NCBI RefSeq assembly: GCF_900100765.1
Contig: NZ_FNFO01000006.1
Location: forward strand, 248,001-312,000
Length of the DNA: 64,000 nt
Direction: 5' to 3'
Source: Catalinimonas alkaloidigena
GTDB taxonomy: Bacteria > Bacteroidota > Bacteroidia > Cytophagales > Flexibacteraceae
Made by a program: the position numbers and the translations under genes. Shown here piece after piece: positions 1 to 8,756 of this stretch (positions are counted from its first letter, which is position 1; every line of letters begins with the position of its first letter). A model generated the notes under the pieces. The model had not been told where the DNA came from, did not search any database, and worked only from the letters and a program-made list of their open reading frames with translations.

Positions 1-488
1 GACTGGCCGCGGGCTACTTCCTAAACCACCCTCCTGCAACGAACCCGGCGCAACAGGATCAGATCCAGGCACTGACGAGCGAAGTGCAGCAGATGCAGGA
101 ACTGATGATGCTCTCCCTGCTCGAAAATCCGTCGGCGTCGGAGCGGCTGCGGGCCGTCAGCTACACGAAAGAGATTCATCAGGTCGACGACCGCGTGTTG
201 GAAGCGCTGCTGACTACCCTCAACCGGGACCCCAACGTAAACGTGCGGCTGGTCACCCTCGAAGCCCTCGTCGCGCTGGCCGACGACCCGCACGTGCGGG
301 AAGGCCTGGTGAAATCCCTGTCGCATCAGGAGTCGCCGCTGGTGCAGGCCGCGCTGGCCGACGCGATGGTGCAACTCCAGGAAAAACGGTCGGTCGACGC
401 GCTGCGACAACTTCTGCAACAGGACAACCTGAACGACCTGGTAAAAACGAAAATCGAGAAGAGCCTACAAGCCCTCTCCGAAGCATAA
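1..488 (+). CDS. HEAT-repeat membrane protein, C-terminal part (5' end outside window)
   Basis: The reading frame is open from base 3, so the gene starts upstream. The visible protein begins with a short hydrophobic stretch (LAAGYFL), probably the end of a membrane segment. A Gln-rich linker follows, then about 110 residues of alternating helices of HEAT-repeat type (LxxLxxDPxxxVRLxxLEAL, then SPLVQAALADAM). In Bacteroidota, a short membrane protein with periplasmic HEAT repeats just before DUF4097 genes is often the anti-sigma partner of an ECF sigma factor. The N-terminal zinc-finger part that would prove this is not in the window. The stop lies 21 bases before the next gene, so an operon with the two DUF4097 genes is likely. 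HEAT assignment is fairly sure; the anti-sigma role is inference. Confidence 0.7.
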   Translation, partial: LAAGYFLNHPPATNPAQQDQIQALTSEVQQMQELMMLSLLENPSASERLRAVSYTKEIHQVDDRVLEALLTTLNRDPNVNVRLVTLEALVALADDPHVREGLVKSLSHQESPLVQAALADAMVQLQEKRSVDALRQLLQQDNLNDLVKTKIEKSLQALSEA

Positions 489-509
489 CCCTCTCATCCT
501 AACCCTCTT

Positions 510-1391
510 ATGAATCCTCAAGCAATCCCCTTTCTGGCGGGACTGGCCTTGCTGTGCCACTCCGCGACGCCACAGGCGCCATCGACGCCCCCCGCGTGGG
601 AGAAAACGATCACGCACACCTTTACGCCCACCGGGGCGGCGGACCGGACCACGCTGGCGATCTACAACATCAACGGCTTTATCCGCGTGGAAGGCTACGC
701 CGGTACCGAGGTGCAACTGGAAGTCCATCAGGTGCTGACGGCCGACGACCAGGCTACGCTGGACCAGGGAAAACAGGAATTCCGGCTCGCGTTCGATCAG
801 GTCGGCGACACGCTGATGGCCTACATCGCCGAGCCGTTCGACACCCGCCCACAGCGGAACCGCTGGAACCAGGACAACAACCGGAGAATCCACTACGATT
901 TCACCCTTGATTTTACCGTGAAAGTGCCTTATGCCCTGAACCTGGACGTTGCGACCGTGAACCGGGGCGATGTGGAGGTAAAAGACGTAACCGGAGCCCT
1001 GCACGTCAACAACGTGAACGGGGCCATCACCCTCGCCAATGCGAAAGGGGCCACCGACGCCCGGACGATCAACGGCAACGTGGAAGCCCATTACCTGACC
1101 CCACCACCGGCCGCCTCGTCGTACTACACGCTGAATGGCGACATCAAGGTGAATTATCCAAAATCCCTCTCCGCCGACCTGAAGTTCAAGAGCTTCCAGG
1201 GCGATTTCTACACCGATTTCCCGAAAGTGCAACGCCTGCCCGCCGAGGTGACGCGCAACCAACAAAAAGAGGGCGACGGCACCGTCTACCGCGTTTCGCA
1301 GGACACGGCCGTGCGCATCGGCAAAGGCGGCCAAACCCTGCATTTCGAGACGTTCAACGGCAACGTCTATGTCCAACAACAAACCCGATAA
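510..1391 (+). CDS. DUF4097-family exported beta-strand repeat protein
   Basis: 293 residues with an N-terminal signal peptide (hydrophobic residues 5-17, likely cleavage after about residue 23). The mature part shows the DUF4097 pattern: repeated short beta-strand units with Asn-Gly turns (YNINGFIRVEG, VNNVNGAITLANAKG, ARTINGNVEA, TLNGDIKV, ETFNGNVYV), which in this family build a right-handed beta-helix or adhesin-like fold. It probably sits in the periplasm or on the cell surface. The next gene, 6 bases downstream, is a paralogue with the same repeat logic. The biochemical function of DUF4097 proteins is not established. The operon with a putative sigma regulator suggests envelope-stress control, which is inference. 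Confidence 0.8.
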   Translation: MNPQAIPFLAGLALLCHSATPQAPSTPPAWEKTITHTFTPTGAADRTTLAIYNINGFIRVEGYAGTEVQLEVHQVLTADDQATLDQGKQEFRLAFDQVGDTLMAYIAEPFDTRPQRNRWNQDNNRRIHYDFTLDFTVKVPYALNLDVATVNRGDVEVKDVTGALHVNNVNGAITLANAKGATDARTINGNVEAHYLTPPPAASSYYTLNGDIKVNYPKSLSADLKFKSFQGDFYTDFPKVQRLPAEVTRNQQKEGDGTVYRVSQDTAVRIGKGGQTLHFETFNGNVYVQQQTR

Positions 1392-1397
1392 CCCAAC

Positions 1398-2312
1398 ATG
1401 ATCCTTCATAAAACCATGCGTTCTTTTCTCGTACTGGGCCTCAGTGCCCTGTTCAGTGCCCCCCTCGCGGCGCAATTTTCTACCCAGGGATCGGCCGCTG
1501 GCGCCTCCCAAACCCTATCGATTCCGCTTTCCAGTCCAGGCCAGGCGGCCAAGATCGAAGTCGGGCTCGTCAACGGCTCGATCCAGATCGTCGGCACCAG
1601 CGGCAAGGAAGTCGTGGTGAAGGCCACCCCCCGCGCAAAAAAAGAGAAAGACAAGGACCAAAACAGCACCCTGAACCTCAACCTCAACAACGGCCAAGAC
1701 AACGACCGCAACGAACCCACGGCCTCCACGGGCATGCGGCGGATTTCGACGGGCGGCTCGTTCGAACTGACGGCGGAAGAACGAAACAACCAAGTGCACA
1801 TCGACCTGGGCAACAGCTGGCAATCTGTCGTCGATCTGGAAATTCAGGTACCGACCCAAAGTTCGGTGAAGGCCAGTACGGTGAACCACGGCAACATTTC
1901 GGTCGAGAACGTGAACGGCGAACTGGAGATCGACAACGTAAACGGCTGGGTGAAGCTGCAAAACGTATCGGGTTCGGTCGTGGCCAACACGGTCAATGGC
2001 GACCTGACCGCCACCTTCAAGAACATCACCCCCAACACACCGATGGCGTTTTCGACGCTGAACGGCAAAATCGACGTCACGTTTCCGGCCAGCCTGAAAG
2101 CCACGCTGAAACTCAAGTCCGACATGGGCGACGTGTTCAGCGACTTCGACGTGTCGGTATCGCAAAACCAGCCGAAAATCGAGAAATCCACCGAGAATGG
2201 GGTCTACCGCGTTTCGGTCGAAAACTGGGTGCAGGGCAACATCAACGGCGGCGGCCCGGAGTTTATGATGAAAACCATGAACGGCAGCATCTACCTCCGC
2301 AAAGCGAAGTAA
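1398..2312 (+). CDS. DUF4097-family exported beta-strand repeat protein (paralogue)
   Basis: 304 residues from the first ATG. A second ATG seven codons in (MRSFLVLGLSALF) would give a more compact signal peptide and may be the true start. The signal peptide ends near LAAQF. After it come a Lys/Asp/Asn-rich insert (about residues 75-115) and then the family's beta units with N-G turns (VNGSIQIVG, VNHGNISVENVNGELEIDNVNGWVKLQNVSGSVVANTVNG, TLNGKIDV, TMNGSIYL). The gene is a clear tandem paralogue of its upstream neighbour, with the same ending (NGxxYxxx near the C terminus). It probably acts in the same envelope process; no enzymatic motif is seen. Confidence 0.8.
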   Translation: MILHKTMRSFLVLGLSALFSAPLAAQFSTQGSAAGASQTLSIPLSSPGQAAKIEVGLVNGSIQIVGTSGKEVVVKATPRAKKEKDKDQNSTLNLNLNNGQDNDRNEPTASTGMRRISTGGSFELTAEERNNQVHIDLGNSWQSVVDLEIQVPTQSSVKASTVNHGNISVENVNGELEIDNVNGWVKLQNVSGSVVANTVNGDLTATFKNITPNTPMAFSTLNGKIDVTFPASLKATLKLKSDMGDVFSDFDVSVSQNQPKIEKSTENGVYRVSVENWVQGNINGGGPEFMMKTMNGSIYLRKAK

Positions 2313-2354
2313 CGCCCCCGTCGGCAGTTACCTCCCGGAAAGGCAGGGTCCGGA

Positions 2355-4766
2355 TCACTCGTGTCGTAAACTTTCGACGGGATTGGTCCGGGCCGCCTTT
2401 GCTGCCTGTACCACCACGGCTGCCCACGCGACCGCCAGCAAGGCCAGCCCCGGCACCAGCCAAAAGAGCCCCCCTACTTCCAGGTGAAACGCGTACTGCT
2501 GCAGCCACTGCTGCAGGCCATAATTGGCAATGGGGATGGTGATCAGGATGGCGAGCAGCACCAGTTGCAAGTAGTTTTTCGTTTGCAGCCAGAGCAACGA
2601 CCCGACCGAAGCCCCGCATACTTTGCGGATGCCCATCTCTTTGGTACGCTGCATCGCCGCATAGGAAGCCAGCCCGAACAACCCGATGCCCGCAATTACG
2701 AGGGCCAGCAGCGTCAGGCCCGTCACGACGGCGTTCACCTGCTCGTCGGCTTCGTACTGTGCATTGAAGTAAGCATCGAGAAAAAAGTAGTCAAACGGTT
2801 CGTCTTCAAAAGATGCCTGCCAGACCTGGGCGATCTGGTCCATCACCTGTTGCACTCCCTGCGGAGAGGCAAGGCGTTCTGCACGCAGCTTGATCGCACA
2901 ATACCCCCAACTGTTGGGTTGGAAGCGATACACCAGCGGGACAATCGCCTGTTTCAAGGATTTTTGGTGATAGTTGGGCACCACCCCAATGACCGTGAGC
3001 GCCTTTCCGGTCGTCTGGTCGACGATCTGTTGCGCGATGGCCTCTTCCGGCTGCGCGAACCCCAACGCTTGCGCCGCTGCTTCGTTCAGGAGTACCTGAG
3101 GCCAGCTCTTCCAGCTTCCTTCGGAAAAATTACGCCCCGCACGCAGCGAAATGGCAAAGGCCGGCACAAAGTTCGGATCAACCACCACGACTGCCAGCGT
3201 CCGTTGCATCGCCTCATCCGCACCCTGGCGCCGAAAGCTCAGTTGATGCCCAATGTCGCGCCCCGGTACGATGGACGTAGAAGAGACCGCCTGGACGGCC
3301 GTCTGCCGAAGCAGCTCGGCCTTAAACGCCGAGTAGCGTTCCTCCTTGTTTTCGTGCCGCTTCGGGGCCTTGAGGACCAGGGTCTGTTCGAGGTTGATGC
3401 CCAGCGGGGCGTTCCGCATGAACTGCAACTGCCGGTACATGACCAGCGCGCCCGCCATCAGAAGAAAGGCGCTGGCAAACTGCACCACCACCAAGACTTT
3501 TCGGGTGGTGGTCCGGTTCCGGGTGTGCGCGTATTTTCCTTTGACGACCAGAGGAAGCTCGTAAGACGACGTCACCCAGGCCACGTAGAAAATGGCACCC
3601 AGCGTTCCTACCCCCCAAAACCCGAACATCGCCAGCGAATGGGCCGAGAGAACAGAAAAAGAAGCCGGGCCGTGCAACGGGACCCAACCCGAAAGCCACG
3701 GCCGTACCAGCAGGGTTCCCCCGAGGGCCAGCAGCAGCGCCAGTCCGTGCAAGGCCAGATTCTCCCCGATGTGCTGTCGCCTCAGTTGCCCCGTCGAAGC
3801 GCCGATTACCTTACGCACTCCGATGCCTTTGGCGCGGTCCAGCGACTGCACTACGGCAACATTCACGAAGTTAATCCAGGCGATCATCAGAATAAGCAAC
3901 GCCATGCCCGTTGCGATGGCGACCGCTTCTCGCCGGTCCGGATGCTGATCAAAGTAAAGCTCTTCCAGCGGAAGTAACGAAAGCGCCAGGGTTCGGTCCG
4001 CGGCACGTGCCCAACGGCCCAGTAGTGGCAGCACAACGCGATCGAGCTTGGCGGCGGTCGCCTGGGGATCGGCGGTCTCGGCCAGTTGCACAAAGGTCTG
4101 GTAGTCGGGCAATACCATTTCGGCAGTATCCTGCTCAAATCGGGACGCAAACAGGAGATCGAACTGCAACGAGGAATGAGCCGGCACCTCGTGCGCGACT
4201 CCGGTCACGGTCCAGCTCACCTCACTGCCCCAGGCATCGGTCGTGAGCAGCGTTTTCCCCAGCGGCGATTGCTCCCCAAAGTACTTCTGCGCCGTGGCTT
4301 CCGTCAGGACCACCGAATGCGGTTGCGTCAGCGCCCGGTCGGCATCGCCCGCCACCAGCGGAAACGTAAACATCAGCAGAAAGGAAGAGTCGACATAGAG
4401 CGCCTGACTTTCGGTAAAGACCTCGGACGCGGCGGTGTGCTGCGGTTGCACCAGTTGCTCCAACGGCCAGGTGACACGCGTCATGTTCACCACCCCGGGT
4501 AGATGCTGCTGTAGAAGCGGGCCCACTTCCTGATAGGTTTCGTTGCTTTCCGCAAGCAGCTCTCCGTGTTGAAACGTACGCTGGTGTACGGCATAGAGGG
4601 TCGAATGATGCTGGTGAAACGCATCGATGCTCCACTGGAAAGAGGTGTACAACCCAATGAGCAAGAAGGCACTCAGGGCCAGCCCCAACCCCAGGAGATT
4701 GATCAGGGCAAACCCTTTCTGTTTGAACAGAGCCCGAAATCCGGCCCGGAGTTCCGTATACCACAT
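2355..4766 (-). CDS. FtsX/MacB-type ABC transporter permease
   Basis: About 803 residues from the start MWYTELRAGFRALF, chosen because family members begin in this way; an ATG 13 codons upstream is also open. The layout is that of the Bacteroidota double-FtsX permeases: a first membrane segment (about residues 20-40), a large periplasmic MacB-like domain, a first FtsX membrane domain with the signature GIGVRKVIGAS, a second periplasmic domain, and a second FtsX domain with EMGIRKVCGAS. The C terminus ends in NPVESLRHE, as is usual for the family. No ATPase gene is next to it. These permeases are thought to act as mechanotransmitters with a separate MacB-like ATPase, often in export of antimicrobials or lipoproteins; the substrate is unknown. 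Confidence 0.88.
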   Translation of the reverse strand: MWYTELRAGFRALFKQKGFALINLLGLGLALSAFLLIGLYTSFQWSIDAFHQHHSTLYAVHQRTFQHGELLAESNETYQEVGPLLQQHLPGVVNMTRVTWPLEQLVQPQHTAASEVFTESQALYVDSSFLLMFTFPLVAGDADRALTQPHSVVLTEATAQKYFGEQSPLGKTLLTTDAWGSEVSWTVTGVAHEVPAHSSLQFDLLFASRFEQDTAEMVLPDYQTFVQLAETADPQATAAKLDRVVLPLLGRWARAADRTLALSLLPLEELYFDQHPDRREAVAIATGMALLILMIAWINFVNVAVVQSLDRAKGIGVRKVIGASTGQLRRQHIGENLALHGLALLLALGGTLLVRPWLSGWVPLHGPASFSVLSAHSLAMFGFWGVGTLGAIFYVAWVTSSYELPLVVKGKYAHTRNRTTTRKVLVVVQFASAFLLMAGALVMYRQLQFMRNAPLGINLEQTLVLKAPKRHENKEERYSAFKAELLRQTAVQAVSSTSIVPGRDIGHQLSFRRQGADEAMQRTLAVVVVDPNFVPAFAISLRAGRNFSEGSWKSWPQVLLNEAAAQALGFAQPEEAIAQQIVDQTTGKALTVIGVVPNYHQKSLKQAIVPLVYRFQPNSWGYCAIKLRAERLASPQGVQQVMDQIAQVWQASFEDEPFDYFFLDAYFNAQYEADEQVNAVVTGLTLLALVIAGIGLFGLASYAAMQRTKEMGIRKVCGASVGSLLWLQTKNYLQLVLLAILITIPIANYGLQQWLQQYAFHLEVGGLFWLVPGLALLAVAWAAVVVQAAKAARTNPVESLRHE

Positions 4767-4888
4767 AATCGCAAGCGCTACCGATAAAAAGCGAATGATA
4801 CGCAAGCCCGGGGGAAATGCCTACCTTTTTGCAGCCACCCGACACCAGCGTGCAGCCACCCGCCACCGCACCGTGCACGACTGCCTAC

Positions 4889-5345
4889 TCACTCGCTCCG
4901 CAACGATTCGGTAGGATTGACGCGGGCCGCTTTGACCGTCAGCGAACCGACCGTCAGCAGCACCAGCGGAGCCAGCAGTAGAAAGGGCCAGACAAAAATT
5001 CCGATCCCCAGCTCGGTCCGAAATGCGTAGCGCCGGAGCCACTGTTCCAGCAGGAAGTAGGTGAGCGGCGTGGCGATGGCAAACGCGAGTACCAGCAACG
5101 CCACGTAGCTGCGGGACAGCATCCCGAACAGGTCCATGACGGTAGCGCCGATCACTTTCCGGATGCCGATTTCCTTCTGCTTCCGCACGACGGTGTAGTA
5201 GGTTAGCCCGAACAGGCCCAGGCACACCGCAAACCCGGCCGCCACCAGAAATACCTGGCCGTACCACTCTTCCTGCGCGTATTGCCGGGCAAAAAACGAG
5301 TCAAGAAAGTAGTAGTCCATCGGTGAGGCGGGGAAGGGCAATGCG
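4889..5345 (-). pseudogene. FtsX-type permease, C-terminal remnant
   Basis: Only the last 145 or so residues of a double-FtsX permease survive: the end of the second periplasmic domain (FPASPMDYYFLDSFFARQY, which aligns with FEDEPFDYFFLDAYFNAQY of the upstream permease and FPGNPFSYDFADAAFDAQY of the next one), then the final FtsX domain with EIGIRKVIGAT and the ending NPTESLRSE. A full-length relative has about 800 residues. Upstream of the FPASP segment the frame continues without recognisable homology, so the break is near 5340. The remnant lies upstream of the intact permease gene in the same orientation, which suggests a former tandem duplicate that lost its front end. A short protein might still be made from the internal ATG at 5320, but it could not form a working permease. 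Confidence 0.75.
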
Positions 5346-5548
5346 CAGGGCATGTGAAAGCATAAGCGACGCGAGTGAGGTTCTATTTTGACGGGAAAGT
5401 GCCTGACCACGAGGCAGAAGGCAAAGGGAGAATGCCAAAGATATCCGCCGGAGGTGTAGAATAAAAATGAGCCCTGAACTTCTCGGCTAGGCCGCAGGGC
5501 TTTGGCCTCGTCCCCTGTTCTCCCCTACTGTCTCCATGTGGACACTGC

Positions 5549-5577
5549 CTGTCCCTTTACGGACAGTTTTGTTTTTG
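5549..5577 (+). terminator. hairpin plus T-tract in the padR leader
   Basis: CTGTCC and GGACAG pair around a 6-base loop and are followed by TTTTGTTTTTGG. No plus-strand gene lies shortly upstream, so this is either an attenuator in the padR leader or a relic of lost sequence. The stem is only 6 bp. Confidence 0.35.
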
Positions 5578-5664
5578 GAAGTCGCCCAAATGAAGCGCTG
5601 AAATGGTTTTCCTCTTCTGGCAGCTTATTTGTTATACGGAAATGGAAGTAATCTCCTCTCTCCT

Positions 5665-6006
5665 ATGCGACGAAGTGATTTAGGTGAATTTGAAGAAGTC
5701 GTGCTCCTGACCGTAGCGGTCCTCCTGCCGCAGGCCTACTCGGTCGCCATTGCCGAAGAGCTGGAACAGGAAACCGGCCGGACCGTCACCACCGGGGCGG
5801 TGCACGCTGCCCTGCAACGACTGGAGAAAAAGGGCATGGTCCGCTCCGAAATGGGGGACGCCACGCCCGAACGGGGCGGACGGCGCAAGCGCCTCTACGA
5901 AGTGACACCCGCCGGGAGTCACATTCTCCACGCTGTGCGGAACGTGCGGAACCGCCTCTGGGACCGGATTGCGCCGCACGCCTTACCTCACCTTGGACTG
6001 ACCTAA
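5665..6006 (+). CDS. PadR-family transcriptional regulator
   Basis: 113 residues from the ATG at 5665, preferred over a start 12 codons upstream because the protein then begins directly with MRRSDLGEFEEVVLLTVAVL, the usual PadR N terminus. The winged-helix domain covers residues 8-90, with the recognition helix around TTGAVHAALQRLEKKGMV and the wing carrying a basic RGGRRKRLYEVT stretch. This short type lacks the long C-terminal dimerisation helix of classical PadR. It ends 2 bases before an FtsX permease gene that carries a PadR-associated N-terminal extension, an arrangement common in Cytophagales. It is therefore expected to control this operon, probably as an autorepressor; the signal is unknown. 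Confidence 0.88.
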   Translation: MRRSDLGEFEEVVLLTVAVLLPQAYSVAIAEELEQETGRTVTTGAVHAALQRLEKKGMVRSEMGDATPERGGRRKRLYEVTPAGSHILHAVRNVRNRLWDRIAPHALPHLGLT

Positions 6007-6008
6007 CC

Positions 6009-8687
6009 ATGCGCCCTTCCCCCGACTTCCCCCGCCCCCCGCGCTGGCTCGACCGGCTCCTGGTTTGGTGGTATGGCGACGATCACGAGGAGGTACTTGG
6101 CGACCTACATGAACGCTACGCCCTCCGTGTGCGGCAAGCCGGGGCGGCCGACGCCCGACGCCGATACCGCAGAGAAGTCCTCAGCTATTTACGCTTTTCC
6201 GCATTCAAACGAAATTCTTCTCCCTCCTCACTTCTTTTCTCCGCCATGCTACGCAACTATTTCCTTCTCGCCTGGCGCAACCTCCGCGCTCAGAAGCTCT
6301 ATTCGTTTCTCAACATCGCCGGCCTGGCGGTCGGTCTCGCCTGCTTTCTGGTGATCCTTCTGTTTGTGCAGTACGAAACGAGCTTTGATCAATTCCACCA
6401 GAAGAAAGATCAACTCTACCGGGTGGCCATCCGTCTGACCGAAGGAGATCAGGACAAAAAGTTTGACGCGAATCATGGTTTCCAGTTAGGACCAACGCTG
6501 GCCGAAGAAGTACCGGGAATCGAGCAGTACACACGCGTCCACCCCAACTACGGGGAGGCGGTTCTTACGTACCAGGCGGGCAACGAAGCACGTACGTTCG
6601 CTGAAAACCAGGTACTCTTTGTGGATTCTTCCTTCCTGCAGATGTTCGATTTCCCGTTGCTCCAGGGCGACCGGACACAGATGCTGCACCAGCCCCACAC
6701 GATGGTGCTCACCGACGAGATGGCCCGGAAGTATTTTGGCGACGAGGAGCCCCTGGGAAAACTCATCGAATTTACGGGATGGGTAACGGGTACCTACACC
6801 GTGGTCGGCGTGCTCGATGCGGTACCGGCCACCTCGTCCCTCCGGTTCGATTTTCTGCTGCCGATGCAGGACTTGTTGACCAGAAGACAATACCAGTTAA
6901 AAGATGCGCCCTGGGGGTGGACCAACTTTATCACCTATGTGCAATTAACGCCTTCGGTATCGACCAAAGCGGTGGAAGCGGGCATCGTCAAGACCTACCG
7001 CGCACACCGAGCGGATGAGTTTACCACTGGCGATATGAAAGCCGAGAGCTACGTACAGCCCTTGACCGACATTCACCTGAACAAGGAGATCACAGCATCG
7101 GCTACCGTGACGGGCGATCGGCAGATCGTCACATTCTTCAGCATCATCGGCTACATCACGCTCCTGATCGCGTTGGTCAACTACATCAACCTGACGACGG
7201 CACGCGCTGCCAAACGCGCCAAAGAAGTGGGCATTCGCAAGGCCGTAGGGGCACAGAAAGCACAATTGATCGGACAATTTTTGACGGAATCGGCCCTGGT
7301 CAACGTCATTTCTCTCCTGTTAGCCGCCGTGCTGGTTTCACAGGTCATCCCCCTGGTGAATCACGTGGCCGACGTCACCCTGGATGGAAATTTACTGCGC
7401 GACGGGAAGTTCTGGGTCAGCGTCGTGGTCATGTTTGTCGGCAGTACCCTACTCGCAGGGGGGTATCCGGCATTCATCCTGGCTTCGTTCAAGCCCCTGT
7501 CCATTCTCAAGCAGCAGACGAGTCGGTTTTCGGCTAGGGTATCGCTGCGGAAGGTGCTGGTCGTGGTGCAGTTCACCGCTTCCATTGCCCTGCTGGCCGG
7601 TGCACTCGTCGTCTATGCCCAGCTTCGCTACATGCAGGAACTGGAAACGGGACTCGATCTTACCCAAGTCCTGGTGATAGAAGGCCCGAAGGTGCGGCAG
7701 AGCGGGGCCGACCGCGCCGCCGAAATGGCCACGCTGAAACAAGAGTTGACCAAGCTTGCTGCCGTGGAAGAAGTCAGTATATCGGGTACAACGCCCGGAC
7801 GCGGCTTTGAATGGCAAACCGAGATGTACAGAGCCAACGCCGATCCCTCGACCAGCACCGACGTGTGTGGGACGGGAATCGATTCGCATTTTGCCCCTCT
7901 CTACGGGCTGGAGGTGATAGCCGGAGCGCCTTTGTACGAGGGCATGGTCGTGCCCGACAGTGGCGACCAGTCGGTCTTGATCAACGAAACCCTGGCCCGT
8001 GCGTTGGGTTTTGCCAACAACGAAGCGGCGCTGGGGGAGCGTATCACGCCCGGCGGCGATGGGTTTGTGATCCGGGGCGTGGTCAAAGACTTTCGCTGGT
8101 CTTCGGCGCACCAACCCAACCAGCCGGTCCTTTTTTTCTATCAGTCCAGCCGCGGCCAGATCAGCCTGAAGGTAAGCACCCACCACTTGCCGGGAACCCT
8201 GGCGGCCATCGAGGCGATCTACCAGAAACAGTTTCCGGGCAATCCATTCAGTTACGATTTCGCCGATGCCGCGTTCGACGCGCAGTACAAAGCCGACCGG
8301 CGGTTTGCTACCCTGTTTGGTGCGTTTACAGCCATCGCGCTGTTCATTGCCAGCCTGGGGCTGTTTGGACTGGCTACCTTCGCCGCCGCCCAGCGTATGA
8401 AGGAAATCAGCATCCGAAAAGTGCTGGGTGCTTCTACCCAACACGTCACGCTGCTGTTGTCGAAAGACTTTCTGCTTCTGGTGTTGATCGCTTTTGTCAT
8501 TGCCACGCCGTTGGCCTGGTACGGGATGCACCAGTGGCTTCACGACTTTGCCTATCAGATCGAATTGGGTCCGGGTCATTTTGCTCTGGCGGGGTGTCTG
8601 GCGCTGTTGGTCGCGCTGCTTACCATTGGGTATCAGTCGCTCAAGGCGGCGGTCGCCAATCCTGTGGATTCCCTTCGGAACGAATGA
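6009..8687 (+). CDS. FtsX-type permease with PadR-associated N-terminal prefix domain
   Basis: 892 residues, about 80 more than the permease at 2.4-4.8 kb. The extra part is an N-terminal, mostly helical cytoplasmic prefix (residues 1-80, with PRWLDRLLVWWYG, EEVLGDLHERY and RYRREVLSYLR), known from permeases encoded next to PadR regulators. From about residue 80 (MLRNYFLLAWRNLRAQK) the normal double-FtsX architecture follows: a MacB-like periplasmic domain, FtsX signature EVGIRKAVGAQ, a second periplasmic domain, signature EISIRKVLGAS, and C-terminal NPVDSLRNE. The start lies 2 bases behind padR, so the two are almost certainly cotranscribed. The function is presumably as the membrane part of an ABC efflux or signalling complex; the ATPase is not in the window. 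Confidence 0.9.
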   Translation: MRPSPDFPRPPRWLDRLLVWWYGDDHEEVLGDLHERYALRVRQAGAADARRRYRREVLSYLRFSAFKRNSSPSSLLFSAMLRNYFLLAWRNLRAQKLYSFLNIAGLAVGLACFLVILLFVQYETSFDQFHQKKDQLYRVAIRLTEGDQDKKFDANHGFQLGPTLAEEVPGIEQYTRVHPNYGEAVLTYQAGNEARTFAENQVLFVDSSFLQMFDFPLLQGDRTQMLHQPHTMVLTDEMARKYFGDEEPLGKLIEFTGWVTGTYTVVGVLDAVPATSSLRFDFLLPMQDLLTRRQYQLKDAPWGWTNFITYVQLTPSVSTKAVEAGIVKTYRAHRADEFTTGDMKAESYVQPLTDIHLNKEITASATVTGDRQIVTFFSIIGYITLLIALVNYINLTTARAAKRAKEVGIRKAVGAQKAQLIGQFLTESALVNVISLLLAAVLVSQVIPLVNHVADVTLDGNLLRDGKFWVSVVVMFVGSTLLAGGYPAFILASFKPLSILKQQTSRFSARVSLRKVLVVVQFTASIALLAGALVVYAQLRYMQELETGLDLTQVLVIEGPKVRQSGADRAAEMATLKQELTKLAAVEEVSISGTTPGRGFEWQTEMYRANADPSTSTDVCGTGIDSHFAPLYGLEVIAGAPLYEGMVVPDSGDQSVLINETLARALGFANNEAALGERITPGGDGFVIRGVVKDFRWSSAHQPNQPVLFFYQSSRGQISLKVSTHHLPGTLAAIEAIYQKQFPGNPFSYDFADAAFDAQYKADRRFATLFGAFTAIALFIASLGLFGLATFAAAQRMKEISIRKVLGASTQHVTLLLSKDFLLLVLIAFVIATPLAWYGMHQWLHDFAYQIELGPGHFALAGCLALLVALLTIGYQSLKAAVANPVDSLRNE

Positions 8688-8689
8688 AC

Positions 8690-8733
8690 GAAAAACCTGA
8701 ACCCTCGGACCCGACTACCAACGCCGAGGGTTC
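8690..8733 (-). terminator. intrinsic terminator of the SDR gene
   Basis: GAACCCTCGG and CCGAGGGTTC form a 10-bp stem. Read on the minus strand it is followed by AGGTTTTT. It starts 24 bases after the stop of the SDR gene and also faces the end of the convergent permease gene. Confidence 0.6.
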
Positions 8734-8756
8734 GTGGCACTTAACGGACAATTTCG

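Noticed and set aside
2484-3977. 497-codon open frame opposite the FtsX permease gene
   Set aside because: It is the antisense shadow of a GC-rich coding region; composition is Arg/Gln/His-rich, with no start signal or family motif.
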